DNA from: Benincasa hispida
Lineage: Eukaryota > Streptophyta > Magnoliopsida > Cucurbitales > Cucurbitaceae
DNA: 64,000 bases
Direction: 5' to 3'
Assembly (NCBI RefSeq): GCF_009727055.1
Contig: NC_052349.1
Location: 35,531,421-35,595,420, forward strand
Under the pieces are notes generated by a model, which saw nothing but the letters and a program-made list of their open reading frames with translations, was not told the origin of the DNA and searched no databases. The position numbers and the translations under genes are program-made. This document shows, one piece after another, positions 12,317-23,299 of this stretch (position 1 is its first letter; each line of letters opens with the position of its first letter).

Positions 12317-12362
12317 ACCCAAATCTAATACATTTAAATCAGCCCAAATTTATAAAGTATAG

Positions 12363-12600
12363 ATGAATCTATGCATAAATCAACCCAAATCATATAAACA
12401 AATCAACCCAAATCATATAAACAAATTAACCCAAATCATACATAAATCTATCTATAAAGTATATATAAATCATATAAACAAAACTATACACAAATCAACC
12501 CAAGTATACGAATTTATAAACAATTATATAAAATCATATAAATAAATCTGTAAATCAACCCAAATAAACAAATCTATGAAAGCCCAAATATACAAATTCA
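12363..12600. repeat. AAATCAACCCAAATCATATA minisatellite
   Basis: Imperfect tandem copies of CCCAAATCATATAAACAAAT-like units of about 24 bases. It lies inside the MULE between the 5' TIR and the transposase gene. Confidence 0.6.
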
Positions 12601-12837
12601 TATATTAGAAAAAAATAAAGAAAAAGTTTGACCTAAGGCGGATGGTGACAAATGGTAGATCGGCTCACGGCGGCAGAGGGTAGATCAGCTCACGGTGGCG
12701 GCAGCAGCAACAAGATTGGAGACGGCGGACGACGACGAGATGGCGACCGACGGCATCGAGAGGAAGAAAAGGAAGAAAATGTTTCGAATGGGAGGAAGAT
12801 GAGGAAGGGCACAGGTTTAAGGACTACTAAGTCGTGG

Positions 12838-13071
12838 GTAATCGTGGACCCGTCCACGATTACCTATTCAACGCTGCATGACTGTCCATGTGGACGTGCC
12901 AGGTCACAGGTAGTCGTGTACCTGGTACACGATTTAGGTACACGATTACAACACCTATTTTTGACAATATTTTCCACCCAATAGGTACACGATTACAACA
13001 CTTATCTTTGACAATATTTTCCACCCAACCCTATTTTTGTTAATAATTATTAAAATAACATTATTTAAAAA
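12838..13071 (-). repeat. Right terminal inverted repeat of the MULE
   Basis: Inverted partner of the left TIR. It holds the hairpins CGTGGAC-CC-GTCCACG (12843-12858) and CGTGTACCTGGTACACG (12915-12931). A 45-bp piece with GGTACACGATTACAACAC is duplicated in tandem (about 12936-12980 and 12983-13027), which makes this TIR longer than its partner. Confidence 0.65.
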
Positions 13072-13376
13072 AAAAATCTAAATTGAAGGTAAAAAAATGG
13101 GTGCATGGAACTAGATTGAAATACTATAGTTTCTTAATAAAATGGATATAGTGGAAAAAAATTACACTCGAAATATAATGAAATAAACTTAAGGAAAAAA
13201 ATAAAGACATAAAAATGTAAGTGGTCATATGAAGGGAGGAGAAAGTGACGAGAGTGACGATCGAGTATGAGAAGGGAGAAAACATAGGAAATTGGGGATG
13301 GAGAAGCTGAGAGAGTTGTTAAATGAGGGTTACTGTGTAGATGTTGAAGGAAATGAAAATGGGCGATGACAGTGAT

Positions 13377-13454
13377 ATAAGGGCTATATCATCTCCCCAC
13401 ATATAAGGGCTATATCATCTCCCCACATATAAGGGCTATATCATCTCCCCACAT
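13377..13454. repeat. 26-bp tandem repeat, 3 perfect copies
   Basis: Units 13377-13402, 13403-13428 and 13429-13454, each starting ATAAGGGCTATATC and ending CCCCACAT, appear identical. Confidence 0.9.
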
Positions 13455-15575
13455 AGGATATTGGGCCCCCAAACAGGCCCAAAGGGTTATATTTCGCATA
13501 CAAAATTCAGTTTACTTGGATTTTTCTTTTTGGGGAATTGGAGTGTATGACGGAATTTGAGGTTTCATTCTGAAAATGGCAAAACCGCCTAGGAATAAGA
13601 ATTATGGCAACTTGTGTGACATGCACATGACCACAATTTTCTAAATCCCTTAGTTGTCATTGTCTTGTTCGTAGATATTGTTGTTGATAAACTACAAATA
13701 CCTAAAAACAAAGGTATAGATACAGGCTAATTGTATATATTTGACAACTACCTGCTCATATAGTTAACATAATCTCTATATTATTATTTTAGATTATGTT
13801 TAACCATTTTTCGAATTTATCTCAACTTAATAAAATATCCAGATTTTTCTACCAAATTTATATTTGAAATATCTATATATTATTAAAAACTTCTTTTATC
13901 CATATATTTTATTCAAATCTCTATATTGTTTTTTATATTTGTATACATACGTTTTTAATAAATTAGTTGCATATTTCTCACATTCTAAATAAATTAGTTG
14001 TATATGCTATTTTTGATATTATTTTAACATTTTGGGAAAAGAAATATCACTTTCTAAAAAATGGTCATGTGTTAATTGCACAATATTCGGTTGGATTATT
14101 GCTCCATACATTGCCATAACTTTTGTTACTTACACGAAAATGGTATCAATTTAGGTTTTCTTGTGGTTTATTTAACAAGGTACTATTTTTGCAATGACTT
14201 TACAATTAAGATTTGATTTAAAATAAATCAATATCTTCCTCATTTTTCCCTCTTTCGAAATTTGAATTTATTTTTAATATTAAAATTAGATTTTTTGATA
14301 ATTACTCTCGACAAAATTGATTTACGATAAACCAACTCTCTTCCTTATTTTTCTCCTTTCAAATTAGCTATTTGTTTTGATTTGATTTTAAAACACTTTT
14401 TGTAAATATTCAGAATTATCAATTTTTTAAATTTCTTTATCCCATTTGGATTTAATTTATATACATCTTCTTAAATTTTATATATTTTACTTCATTTTTA
14501 TTATTTCTAATTCGGATTATTTTTTTTATTTTAATTAGTATTTTAGAAAATAATTTATACATATTAATCATGCAATGACTATATATTCTCATTTAGAATT
14601 TGATCCATTTTTTTGTATTTTAATTACCTTTTAGTTCATTAGTCATCTTATTATATTATTCTATCATTAATTTGTCTTTTGGACAAATAAAAAATATTTA
14701 CTTTTGCAATCTTGTTGTTTTTGTTATGTCTCTACAAAGCCAATTAAGCTTCTTTCATAAGGTTTTTGTGATTGATCGAAGTTATAAATTCAGTGTAATT
14801 GTTAAAATTGTTATGAAAATGAAATTATGAAATACATTGTAATTGTAAATAAACGAAACTCCATTCCTGATTTTTCTTCCTCGAATTATAATTTGAATTT
14901 ATATTTTATTATCAAATTAGATTTTTTATTCTAACTACCTATCGATTTTTTTTAATCATCATAAACAAAAACTACTGTTTTCTCTCCAATTATATTTGAA
15001 TTTTTTTTTTTTAATCAAAATTTGATTTTATGTCAATTAATGTTTGTTTATATGTTTGTTACAAAATCAATTGCATCTAAAATATTTTTTTAATTATTTT
15101 TATACCTAATTGTTAATCGAATTAATGTTGATTATTTTTCTTTATATTTTCGCTGGTTTTTCAATTTTCATATACAAACATGTAAAAATGGCTTGTTGAC
15201 ACCTAAAAAAGAAACATATAATGAGAATTTAAATTTTAATGTTTGAACATGTGGGTATGTATATATATTTATTTTTCAGTTTTCCATTATTAATTACTTA
15301 TTAGTAGTAGTTAGTAGTATTCTTATTCTTCATTATTATTATTATTATCATAATTATTATTATTTATATAAAAGAAGATAACAAAAAACACCTGAGAGAG
15401 TCTTATTTATTCATCCTTCTTCATTTAGTACCCCAAAATCTCATTTTTATCCTTTTGTAATTTCATATCTCTTTCTTGAATTCCATGATCTTAGCTAACT
15501 TTAACAGACACTTCTCACCAGTTGCCAGACCTTTTTTGTCAACAACAACTTACTGGTAAAATCAACTTTGACCAA

Positions 15576-15645
15576 CTTTGCTCTTTCTCACCTTGGAGGA
15601 AGTCCATGTATCTTTGCTCTTTCTCATCTTGGAGGAAGTCCATTG
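15576..15645. repeat. 36-bp direct duplication
   Basis: CTTTGCTCTTTCTCACCTTG and the following GAGGAAGTCCATG occur at 15576-15611 and again from 15612 with one substitution (CACC versus CATC). Confidence 0.8.
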
Positions 15646-15740
15646 TTGTATACATCCATTGATTGTTTGTCATCTTCCTTTGCATAAATGACTATATTAG
15701 GTGATTTTTAATTTTAGTTCTGGAATGTTTAGATATTATG

Positions 15741-15820
15741 TACTTGTGGTTCTAGAATGTCTAGGTAGAGTGTATTTGTGTACCTGTGGTTCTAGAATGT
15801 CTAGGTAGAGTGTATTTGTG
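15741..15820. repeat. 40-bp tandem duplication
   Basis: 15741-15780 and 15781-15820 differ at a single base (TACTTG versus TACCTG) and share the TTCTAGAATGTCTAGGTAG core. Confidence 0.9.
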
Positions 15821-16029
15821 GTATTCGTGTTGTTTTTGAAGCCGTGTATCTTTGCATTTTTATTTGTACTTAATTTTGTTGTTTTAGGGTAGTTTTATCA
15901 TATACTAATTAGTATTTTTTATTATATAAGTTCGTTTTGCTATTTTTATAATTTTGAAACTTTTTTATCATTTCTTTAAATGAAACTTTAAAATTTCCTG
16001 TTTCTCTTGTCGGCCCTTTTTAATATATA

Positions 16030-16062
<33 letters not shown>

Positions 16063-18109
16063 GTTAATTTGTGTTTTTTTTTTGTTTTTCTTTGAGGGGT
16101 TTACTTGAATTGTGTCATCGTCAAATTGATGGCGTGTAAAGAAGGGTTTCGTTTTGCTGAAGTTTCAAAACCACGTTAGCTCATACGAGAAAAAATGGGT
16201 GTTGACTTTTACTTTGACTCAGACATCACATGTCCAATCACGTCAAACCAACAAGCTAATGCCACGTCAACCCAATCCACTCACTTTACTTTTCCAATTT
16301 TATATCTTCTACCACTATCGATACCCTTCTAAATTAGTGTTCGTTTGAACTGATTTAAACATTTTGACAAAAAAAAAAATAAAAATATTCGAAATATATT
16401 TTAAATTGTTGTAAAATATTTTAATTTGTTCTAAAATGATTTATTTTTTAAATCAAACACTTGAAAATGCATTTCAAACACATTCTTTAATTTGTTTAAA
16501 AGTAATATACATAGTATATATTATCGATCAAGAAGTTTATTCTCAATTTATTTATAGTATATATTATTGATCAAGAGTTATGTTAGAACTTACAATTCTT
16601 ATTATACTTAAAAAAAAAAAAAAGTAGGATGTCATTATTATTTTACTATTTTGTTTTTCTCAACCATATATGATGAGTGAGGAGGGTTGGATAGGAGATT
16701 TGAAGCCTTTTGGTTGATGGTAAACTAATTAAGCTAAGATTAGGATTTTTTCTCATTTCGTACTTACATAAGAAAAGAATTAATTTTATACACTAAAACT
16801 TGAGGTTGTATCAATTTAAACCAATCTAGACATTCTGTCACTGATTTATAACTATTTTAACTTGATTCGTCTAATTTTTTAAACTCAACACAAAATCATC
16901 TAAATAAAATAATTATTTCCCAAAAATATTATTAAGTATTTTTTTAATAGAGAAATACTTGGGTGCATCTTATAATGCACTCATCTCTATACATCTCACT
17001 ATCATCACACACGTAAAAAATGCATTCAAATATCTCAAAAAAAAAATACGAAGAATTTATCAGGTGACAATTATGATTAGACAATTTGATGGAATGCATA
17101 AAAATAGATATTGCCTAGTGATACACTAAGTATTTTCTTTCTTAATAAGTAGATCAAATAGAAGAAAATGAGAAGATGAAAAACCACCCATAAAATGAAA
17201 TTTTGCTACGATCTATTTGATGTTAGCATTTTTTTAATATTATATAGTCTCAAATTTTAAGCTAATCTGAGTATAGCTAGATAGATAACATAATACACTA
17301 ATTATCATTCCATAAATTGATGATTTGATTTCTCACTCTACTAGTTATTGATTTTTTTTTAAAAAAAAATCTACACATTTAAAATAGACTTGTACACATG
17401 TGCAAACTATGCATTAATGATTTTATAACCGTATAAAGATCTAGATTAATTTGTTTATGAAAATAAATTTAATTGAAGCAATTAGTAGTTCAACTAATAA
17501 ATAACGTACGCCTAAGTATGTGTATTAATGTATATAAAAAAGTATGCATATTAATGTCCTTACATATACATACATTATCATCACATAAATTGAATATGAT
17601 ATATTATATATATACTCCCTTAAAATATGATTTAATCCTAAAAATAAATATGTGAATGCGATTTTAGCTTTAAAATTTGAGGTTTGATCAATATATCTCA
17701 GTAATTATTGTACTAATATCTCCTAAAAAATGTGATTATAGATCAATTGATTGAGTGATTATAATAAAACTTTCGGGATTGGAGGTTTGATTTTAGGATG
17801 TTTTGATTCTAGAAAGAATATATATATATGGAATGTTCTGAATATTTAAATTTTAAAAGTAATAAAAGAAGAAATGGGTGGTGGTGATGGCGACGGCGGT
17901 AGCGATTTTCTGCGGAAGACTTGACTATGGGAGCGAGGGTTTCAATTTTCTTCCACAGGAATCAACAATCGTAAGTCAATCTTCTTCACCAATCTTTTCG
18001 TTCTTCAAGTTGCAGTATTAAATTTCATGATCGTTGAAGCAGAGTTCTTCACATTTTCCCGCTAAAATTTCCTCTCTTCCATCTCTGTGAATCCTGTTTC
18101 TCCTCTTCA

Positions 18110-19543
18110 ATGGACGCCAAAAACACCCAACTTCGAATCTTCTTCTTCCCTTTCATGGCTCAGGGCCACTCAATCCCCACCACAGACATGGCGAAGCTAT
18201 TCGCTTCTCGCGGTGCCGATGTCGCCATTATCACAACCCCTCTCAACGCCCCCCTCATCGCTAAATCAATCAACAAATCCGATCATTCAGGGCGCGAAAT
18301 CGAGCTTCTGATCATCAATTTCCCTTCCCAGGCTGTCGGATTGCCGGATGGTTGTGAGAGTCTCGATTTAGCTAGGTCTCCGGAAATGTTTAATAGTTTT
18401 TTTAGAGCAACCACCATGTTGGGGCCTCAAATCGATCAGATTCTCGACCAGCATCGTCCTCACTGCCTCGTTGCTGATACATTCTTTCCATGGACGACTG
18501 ATTTGGCTGCAAAATACGGGATTCCTAGGGTTGTGTTTCATGGAACTTGTTTCTTTTCTCTGTGTGCAGCGGCGAGTATAATCGCGAATCGGCCTTACAA
18601 AAATGTATCCTCGGAGTTAGAACCTTTTGTAATCCCTAATTTGCCTGATGAAATCAAGTTGACTCGTAGTCAAGTGCCGGGATATTTGAAAGAAGAGATT
18701 GAAACGGATTTTATTAAGCTTTATTGGGCGAGTAAAGAAGTTGAATCTAGATGTTATGGGTTTCTTATCAATAGTTTCTATGAACTTGAACCAGCTTATG
18801 CTGATTATTACAGGAATGTCTTAAGGAGAAGGGCTTGGCATATTGGTCCCCTTTCGCTGTACAGTAATGTTGGGGAAGATAATGTACAGAGGGGATCTTC
18901 TTCCTCCATTGATGAGCATCAGTGCTTACAATGGCTGGATTCTAAGAACCCCGATTCGGTTCTCTACGTAAGTTTTGGTACTCTTGCCAGTTTAACTGAT
19001 TCTCAGCTGCTGGAAATTGCTGAGGGCCTTGAAGCTACAGGGCAAAACTTCATTTGGGTTGTGAAGAAAGAGAAAAGCGATCAAGAAGAGTGGTTGCCAG
19101 AAGGATTTGAGAAGAGAATAGAAGGGAGAGGATTGATCATCAGAGGCTGGGCACCACAAGTTCTGATTCTTGAACACCGTTCGATAGGCGGGTTTGTGAC
19201 TCACTGTGGCTGGAATTCAGCTCTGGAGGGAGTTACTGCTGGCATCCCGATGGTCACATGGCCAAATTCTGCTGAACAATTCTACAATGAGAAGCTGATA
19301 ACGGATGTTCTGCGAATTGGGGTTGGTGTCGGTGCTCTGTATTGGGGTAGAGCTGGGAAAGATGAGATAAAGAGTGAGGCTATAGCGAAGGCAGTGAGCC
19401 AAGTTATGGTGGGTGAAGAAGCTGAAGGAATGAGAAGGAGAGCAAAAGCACTTGGAATTCAGGCAAGGAAAGCAATCGAAGAAGGCGGATCATCTTCCTC
19501 TGATTTGAATGCTTTCTTTGAAAATCTGAGGTCTCGGATTTGA
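18110..19543 (+). CDS. UDP-glycosyltransferase, UGT73 (group D) type
   Basis: A complete single-exon gene of 477 codons. UGTs move a sugar from UDP-sugar to small acceptors in the cytosol; UGT73-type enzymes act on flavonoids, coumarins, triterpenoids and hormones, and scopoletin glucosyltransferases are of this type. Visible features are the N-terminal FFPFMAQGHSIPT with the expected catalytic His20, the partner Asp123 in CLVADTFFPW, and the IITTPLNAP block typical of the UGT73 group. The 44-residue PSPG box runs from W347 to Q390 (WAPQ, HCGWNS and a terminal EQ). Length matches the family. The start is the first ATG of the frame, with the right distance to the GHxIP motif. One oddity is Ser387 in WPNSAEQ, where related enzymes usually have an aromatic residue. 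The acceptor cannot be told from sequence alone. The LRR gene lies tail to tail downstream. Confidence 0.95.
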   Translation: MDAKNTQLRIFFFPFMAQGHSIPTTDMAKLFASRGADVAIITTPLNAPLIAKSINKSDHSGREIELLIINFPSQAVGLPDGCESLDLARSPEMFNSFFRATTMLGPQIDQILDQHRPHCLVADTFFPWTTDLAAKYGIPRVVFHGTCFFSLCAAASIIANRPYKNVSSELEPFVIPNLPDEIKLTRSQVPGYLKEEIETDFIKLYWASKEVESRCYGFLINSFYELEPAYADYYRNVLRRRAWHIGPLSLYSNVGEDNVQRGSSSSIDEHQCLQWLDSKNPDSVLYVSFGTLASLTDSQLLEIAEGLEATGQNFIWVVKKEKSDQEEWLPEGFEKRIEGRGLIIRGWAPQVLILEHRSIGGFVTHCGWNSALEGVTAGIPMVTWPNSAEQFYNEKLITDVLRIGVGVGALYWGRAGKDEIKSEAIAKAVSQVMVGEEAEGMRRRAKALGIQARKAIEEGGSSSSDLNAFFENLRSRI

Positions 19544-19928
19544 ATGTTTTTGTTCAAGAATGACCAGTAAGCAAGTTGCTGAATTTTCTTATTGTATCAT
19601 TATATTGCAAACACCATGTTGTAATAGTAATTGAAGGATTAGATGAATAACTGGTGATTCCTTAACCAGAAATATCTATCATATGAAGATTACTAGGAGC
19701 ATTTGAGGCATGTGGGGAGCAATTTGTAGGGTCATGAGTCTTAAATATCCTATCTTGTACTATTACCAGATATAATACAATATACATCTCAGTACACAAA
19801 CACTCAAATTTGTGTTATCGAGCTCCATCTTCAACATTTCCATTGTACAATTACCACAGAAATAAATTGCAAGTTGTTTTCTAGGATTAGATTTGGAAGT
19901 ATAATTTAGACTTCATTCTCCAACATAG
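19544..19928. other. Spacer between convergent UGT and LRR genes
   Basis: AT-rich 385-bp spacer that must hold both 3' UTRs. AATAAA occurs on the plus strand near 19860, too far from the UGT stop to be certain. No other gene is visible. Confidence 0.5.
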
Positions 19929-21209
19929 TTAAGGTTTTTGTGTGGAAATACCACCATTGGCAATAGGAACAGAGCTTCTTTTCTGTTGTCCAGAACCAAA
20001 AGAAGACTTCTCACAAGGAACGAAGCCATAAGTTGCCGGAAATGGACAAGGGTATCGAAACAAATACGAAAAAAGGCAATCCAACGGCAATCTCTGATCA
20101 GGCAGCCCCCTTATGCAATTTTTTCTCAAATCAAGAACCCCATTTCTCACCAGTTTCCTACACGATGGCCCAATTTTGGTGAAGTAATTATCTGACAGGG
20201 ATAGATTTAGCAAATTTCCCAGTTCACACACCACCTCTGGCACCTGGCCGTAGAGGAAGTTTCCGGCAAAGTTCAGCTGCTCAATCTTCTCCAGGCAGCC
20301 GAGCGAGCAAGGCAATGGGCCGGTTAGCGAGTTGTCGCCAGCGTCAAAAACAATGGCCATTTTCAAGAACCCCACCTCGTATGGAATACACCCAGTGAGC
20401 TGATTGTTGAGTAACAAGATTTCAGTTAAACTGGCAGAAGCCTTTCCGATGCTTCTTGGAATCGGACCAGTGAACTTGTTGTTAGCTAAAGTGATATAAG
20501 GCGTGGTTGTAGAGCCGAAGTTAATGGGTAATTTCATCCCAAAATTGTTGTTATTGATGAATAAGAAGTCAAAATTCTTTACAAAAACCTGCGGGGGAAC
20601 AAACCCAGTGAAGAAATTGAATCTGATATCAAAGAACGAGAGATCAGTGACACTCAAAATGGCAACTGGGAAAGGACCCGACAGTTGGTTGTTGCTTAAA
20701 TCAAGCTCATAGAGATATGGGAGCGATGCAATTTTGGGGGTGATTGTGCCAGAGAAGAAGTTTGAGTTAGCATGGAAGATGGCAAGGTCAGGGAGGCCGT
20801 CGATGAAGCCATCAAGCGTCGAGGCAGTGAGTTGGAAGCCGTTGAAATCGATACCTGCAACGACGACAGCAGATTTGTTGTCCGGGGGGTTATCACAGAA
20901 GAAGCCTTTGTACTTGCAGATATCAGAGCCAACCCATGTTTGTGTGATGCCTAATGGATCAGAAGTGATGAGGGCTTTGAAGGTCTGAATGATTGGGTAC
21001 ACCACAGCCAGTCTTTGGTCTAAGAATCTGAGGGTCGGTTGGCATTGGCAAGTTTTCGGTGGCGGTGGCGGCGGCGGCGGTAATGGTGGCGGGGATTCAG
21101 GTGGAGGGCATTCCGGCGGTGGCGGCGGCAGTGGAGGAGGGGGACATCTGGTCGAGAATACATATAGGAAGTGAGTGAAGAAGAGGAGAGTGGTGAGAAT
21201 GAATTGCAT
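19929..21209 (-). CDS. Secreted proline-rich leucine-rich-repeat protein (At4g06744-like)
   Basis: A complete single-exon gene of 426 codons. A hydrophobic signal peptide covers residues 1-19. Then comes a proline-rich stretch (about 23-51, runs of up to eight prolines with Cys and Glu), and a cap-like segment with W92, C98 and C105. LRRs of the plant extracellular type follow to about residue 345 (for example LYELDLSNNQLSGPFP and FTGPIPRSIG). A Cys-rich tail (CRKLV, NCIRG, DCLF, PCPFP, VPC) ends the protein. No transmembrane segment or kinase is present, so it should be secreted to the cell wall. It resembles LRR-extensin relatives, but the proline block precedes rather than follows the LRRs, as in proteins annotated after Arabidopsis At4g06744. 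Its function is unknown. Confidence 0.93.
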   Translation of the reverse strand: MQFILTTLLFFTHFLYVFSTRCPPPPLPPPPPECPPPESPPPLPPPPPPPPKTCQCQPTLRFLDQRLAVVYPIIQTFKALITSDPLGITQTWVGSDICKYKGFFCDNPPDNKSAVVVAGIDFNGFQLTASTLDGFIDGLPDLAIFHANSNFFSGTITPKIASLPYLYELDLSNNQLSGPFPVAILSVTDLSFFDIRFNFFTGFVPPQVFVKNFDFLFINNNNFGMKLPINFGSTTTPYITLANNKFTGPIPRSIGKASASLTEILLLNNQLTGCIPYEVGFLKMAIVFDAGDNSLTGPLPCSLGCLEKIEQLNFAGNFLYGQVPEVVCELGNLLNLSLSDNYFTKIGPSCRKLVRNGVLDLRKNCIRGLPDQRLPLDCLFSYLFRYPCPFPATYGFVPCEKSSFGSGQQKRSSVPIANGGISTQKP

Positions 21210-21272
21210 AATTAGGCAATGTGAGAGGGAATTGGAAGGAGGATAATGATAATGAGAGGAGGATTAGGGAGG

Positions 21273-21279
21273 ATTTATA
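21273..21279 (-). promoter_or_regulatory. Likely TATA box of the LRR gene
   Basis: On the minus strand TATAAAT lies 64-70 bases upstream of the start codon at 21209. This would place transcription start near 21245 and give a short 5' leader of about 35 bases. Confidence 0.5.
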
Positions 21280-21529
21280 GAGGGTTTATGAGGCCTTTTC
21301 TTTTATGGGTGCATAATGAATACATTTTTATAATGGTGATTGAATTTGAACTCACATATACTATAAATTGTGGTAGGTAATTGGCCAATTTTGTTTTCCC
21401 CTTGTGGGGTTTCTAGTGAATGTGGAAATATTTTTAATTTTATGAACTTATGTTTTTTTTTTTTAAATAATAATTTGACTAGTTAGATTTGGAAAAATAA
21501 GCCTTCACTTTCGAGGGGTTAGAGATTAT

Positions 21530-21930
21530 TCTCATTCATCTCTTGAGGTTACAATTTTGTTTTCGACTCAATTTTAAAAACATCGGTCTAATAAATTCAT
21601 GTAGTTTAAAAAATGTTTAATAAATTCTTAGACTTTAAATTTTGCATCTAATAGATTCTTGAAAGTTTCAATTATGTGTCTAATAGGTTTTTAAGTCACT
21701 CATTATTTGTTTAGAATTTTATAGACCTATTAGATATAAAATTGAAAGTTGAAGGTTCCATTAGATATAATTTTCGAACTTATATTTAATAGATTAGTTG
21801 ATTTTTTATAATTTTGAATGTCATAGACTTGTTAGATGCAAAATTAAAAGTTCGATGAATTATTAGACGTTTTCAAAGTTTAGGAAACATTTTTAAAATT
21901 TAGATTAAATGGATATAAGCTTAAATTTGT
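21530..21930. repeat. Imperfect inverted repeat, MITE-like
   Basis: TCTAATAAATTC and TTAGACTTT words in the left half recur in inverted form (TTAGACG, ATTAGATATAA) in the right half. No clear terminal repeat or target duplication was identified. Confidence 0.35.
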
Positions 21931-21940
21931 TATTTAACTT

Positions 21941-23290
21941 TTTTTTTTTTTAAATAAAGAATATAACATTACAACAACGAGGAGAGAATTTAATTTTCAC
22001 TAGTCTTATTCAATGGAATTATATAAATGTGAAGTAGCCATAAACATGTTGGTCCACTCTTGGAGTCACATATGCTTTTTAATCCACTAAGTAGATATCC
22101 AATTTTATATTGAGTAACATTTTGGGTCACATGTTAGGTTTGTATAACTTAGAATTGTAGAGTTCAAATTGACTCCATTCATTATTATTAGGGCAAATTG
22201 CAAAAATTATCCGGAAGTATGGTGATAATTGTAATTACACCTTCAAACTTTTAATTATAAAAATTGGGTCCCTAAATTCTTCAAGTGTTAATATTGGACC
22301 CTCAAGTATACAATAATTATAGAAATTAAACCCACAAATGATAAAATTTGAACTCTCAAACTTATATAAATGTTATCATTTACATGATTATGTAAGTTTG
22401 AAGTATCAATTAGATCTAATTTTGACTCTCATATAAGTTTGTGGACTTAATTTCCAAGATTGAAAGTTCAATGGTATAATTGCAACTGCCACCCTACTTC
22501 AAGAGTGGTTTTTGCAATTTGCCCCTATTATTATTATCTAAATTTTCAACTTGTACTCTTTATTTGAGTGGATCACTCTTCCTTTTAAAAGAGTATAAGG
22601 AATGATACGCTTACATCTACACCTACATTTGTAGGACATGTTATGGAAAGTAAAATGACGTCCATGGAAATTCCTTAGAGCCATAAGATTGTATATGGAA
22701 TTGGCTTAGTTAAAATTGGATTGATACCTCACTTTCAAAGTCTTAGTGTTTGTAGTTTCTCTTACTTTTTTTTTAAATAAAAAACATTACATTATAAATA
22801 AATAGGAGAGAAAGTGAACTTGCAAATAAGAGGAAAAGAAAATAATATTTGACTACTTGAAATTGATCTTCACATTACCTCTTAAATTAACCAAATAATA
22901 CTAACTTGTCCTAGTCTTATTCAAGGGATATGTAAATGAGAATTGCTTCAAGTCATGAACATAGAGAGGACAAGTAGTTCAAATCTTTATCTCTAGCTAC
23001 TTTATATTTTTTTTAATTCACTAGGTCGATCTCAATTTTATATTAGGAACACTTGGGGTCACATGTTAAGTTTATACAATTTTGTGAAGCTCAATCGAAT
23101 TAATACATTCAATTTTTTTTTTGACTAGCACTCGTAATTTGAATCATTCTTTCTTTTAGAAGTGTATAAGAAATGATTTGCTAATGTCTATACAAATATA
23201 GGGCAGGCTATAAAATGTAAATGGTCCATGGAAATTAATTGGAGCCATAAGATTTGTATATTGAATTGTCAAGTGTGAAATGATAGATGT
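21941..23290. repeat. Diverged direct segmental duplication
   Basis: 21941-22740 and about 22755-23290 share, in order, a T8+/AAATAAA start, a GAGGAGAG-like string, CTAGTCTTATTCAA, an ATTTTATATT-GAG/GGA block, GGTCACATGTTA and TTTGTATAA/TTATACAA. The closing landmarks are AGAGTATAAGGAATGAT or AGTGTATAAGAAATGAT, then TCCATGGAAATT and AGCCATAAGAT. The first copy contains an extra 335-bp MITE (22191-22525) that the second lacks. Confidence 0.7.
22191..22525. mobile_element. MITE with GGGCAAATTGCAAAAA ends
   Basis: The left end GGGCAAATTGCAAAAA is mirrored at the right end by TTTTTGCAATTTGCCCC. TATTA stands on both sides (22186-22190, 22526-22530) as a likely target duplication. The interior is made of words like GGACCCTCAA in both orientations, so most of it could fold back. 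The second copy of the host duplication lacks it, which supports the limits. Confidence 0.75.
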
Positions 23291-23299
23291 AGCATTAGA

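Larger units (their letters stand above)
7689..13075 (-). mobile_element. Degenerate Mutator-like element carrying a PMD gene
   Basis: Related sequence stands in inverted orientation at 7689-7896 and 12838-13071. Shared blocks, in order, are TTTTTAAATAATG, an AAAAATAGG-TGGG block, AATCGTGTACC and a GTGGACC/GGTCCAC block. Between them on the minus strand lie a broken MULE transposase gene (N-terminal, MuDR, DDE and SWIM parts) and a broken multi-exon plant-mobile-domain gene. Long TIRs plus a MuDR/MULE/SWIM transposase are the hallmark of Mutator-like elements. A 9-bp target duplication was not found, so the outer limits are uncertain by some tens of bases. Confidence 0.75.
13455..18109. other. 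AT-rich intergenic DNA upstream of the UGT gene
   Basis: No supported gene. It contains the minisatellites listed separately and a (TA)n tract near 16035-16062. The last 300 bases become less AT-rich, and a TATATATATGG string lies at 17820-17830, some 280 bases before the UGT start codon. It may be a promoter element, but nothing proves it. Confidence 0.4.

Noticed and set aside
12652..12984. 110-codon GC-rich frame at the MULE right end
   Set aside because: It is Arg/Gly-rich and runs into the terminal inverted repeat. It is antisense to the transposase and probably lies in its leader.
17960..18020. Intron in the UGT 5' leader
   Set aside because: A donor-like GTAAGT and an acceptor-like TTGCAG are only about 47 bases apart, too short for a normal plant intron.
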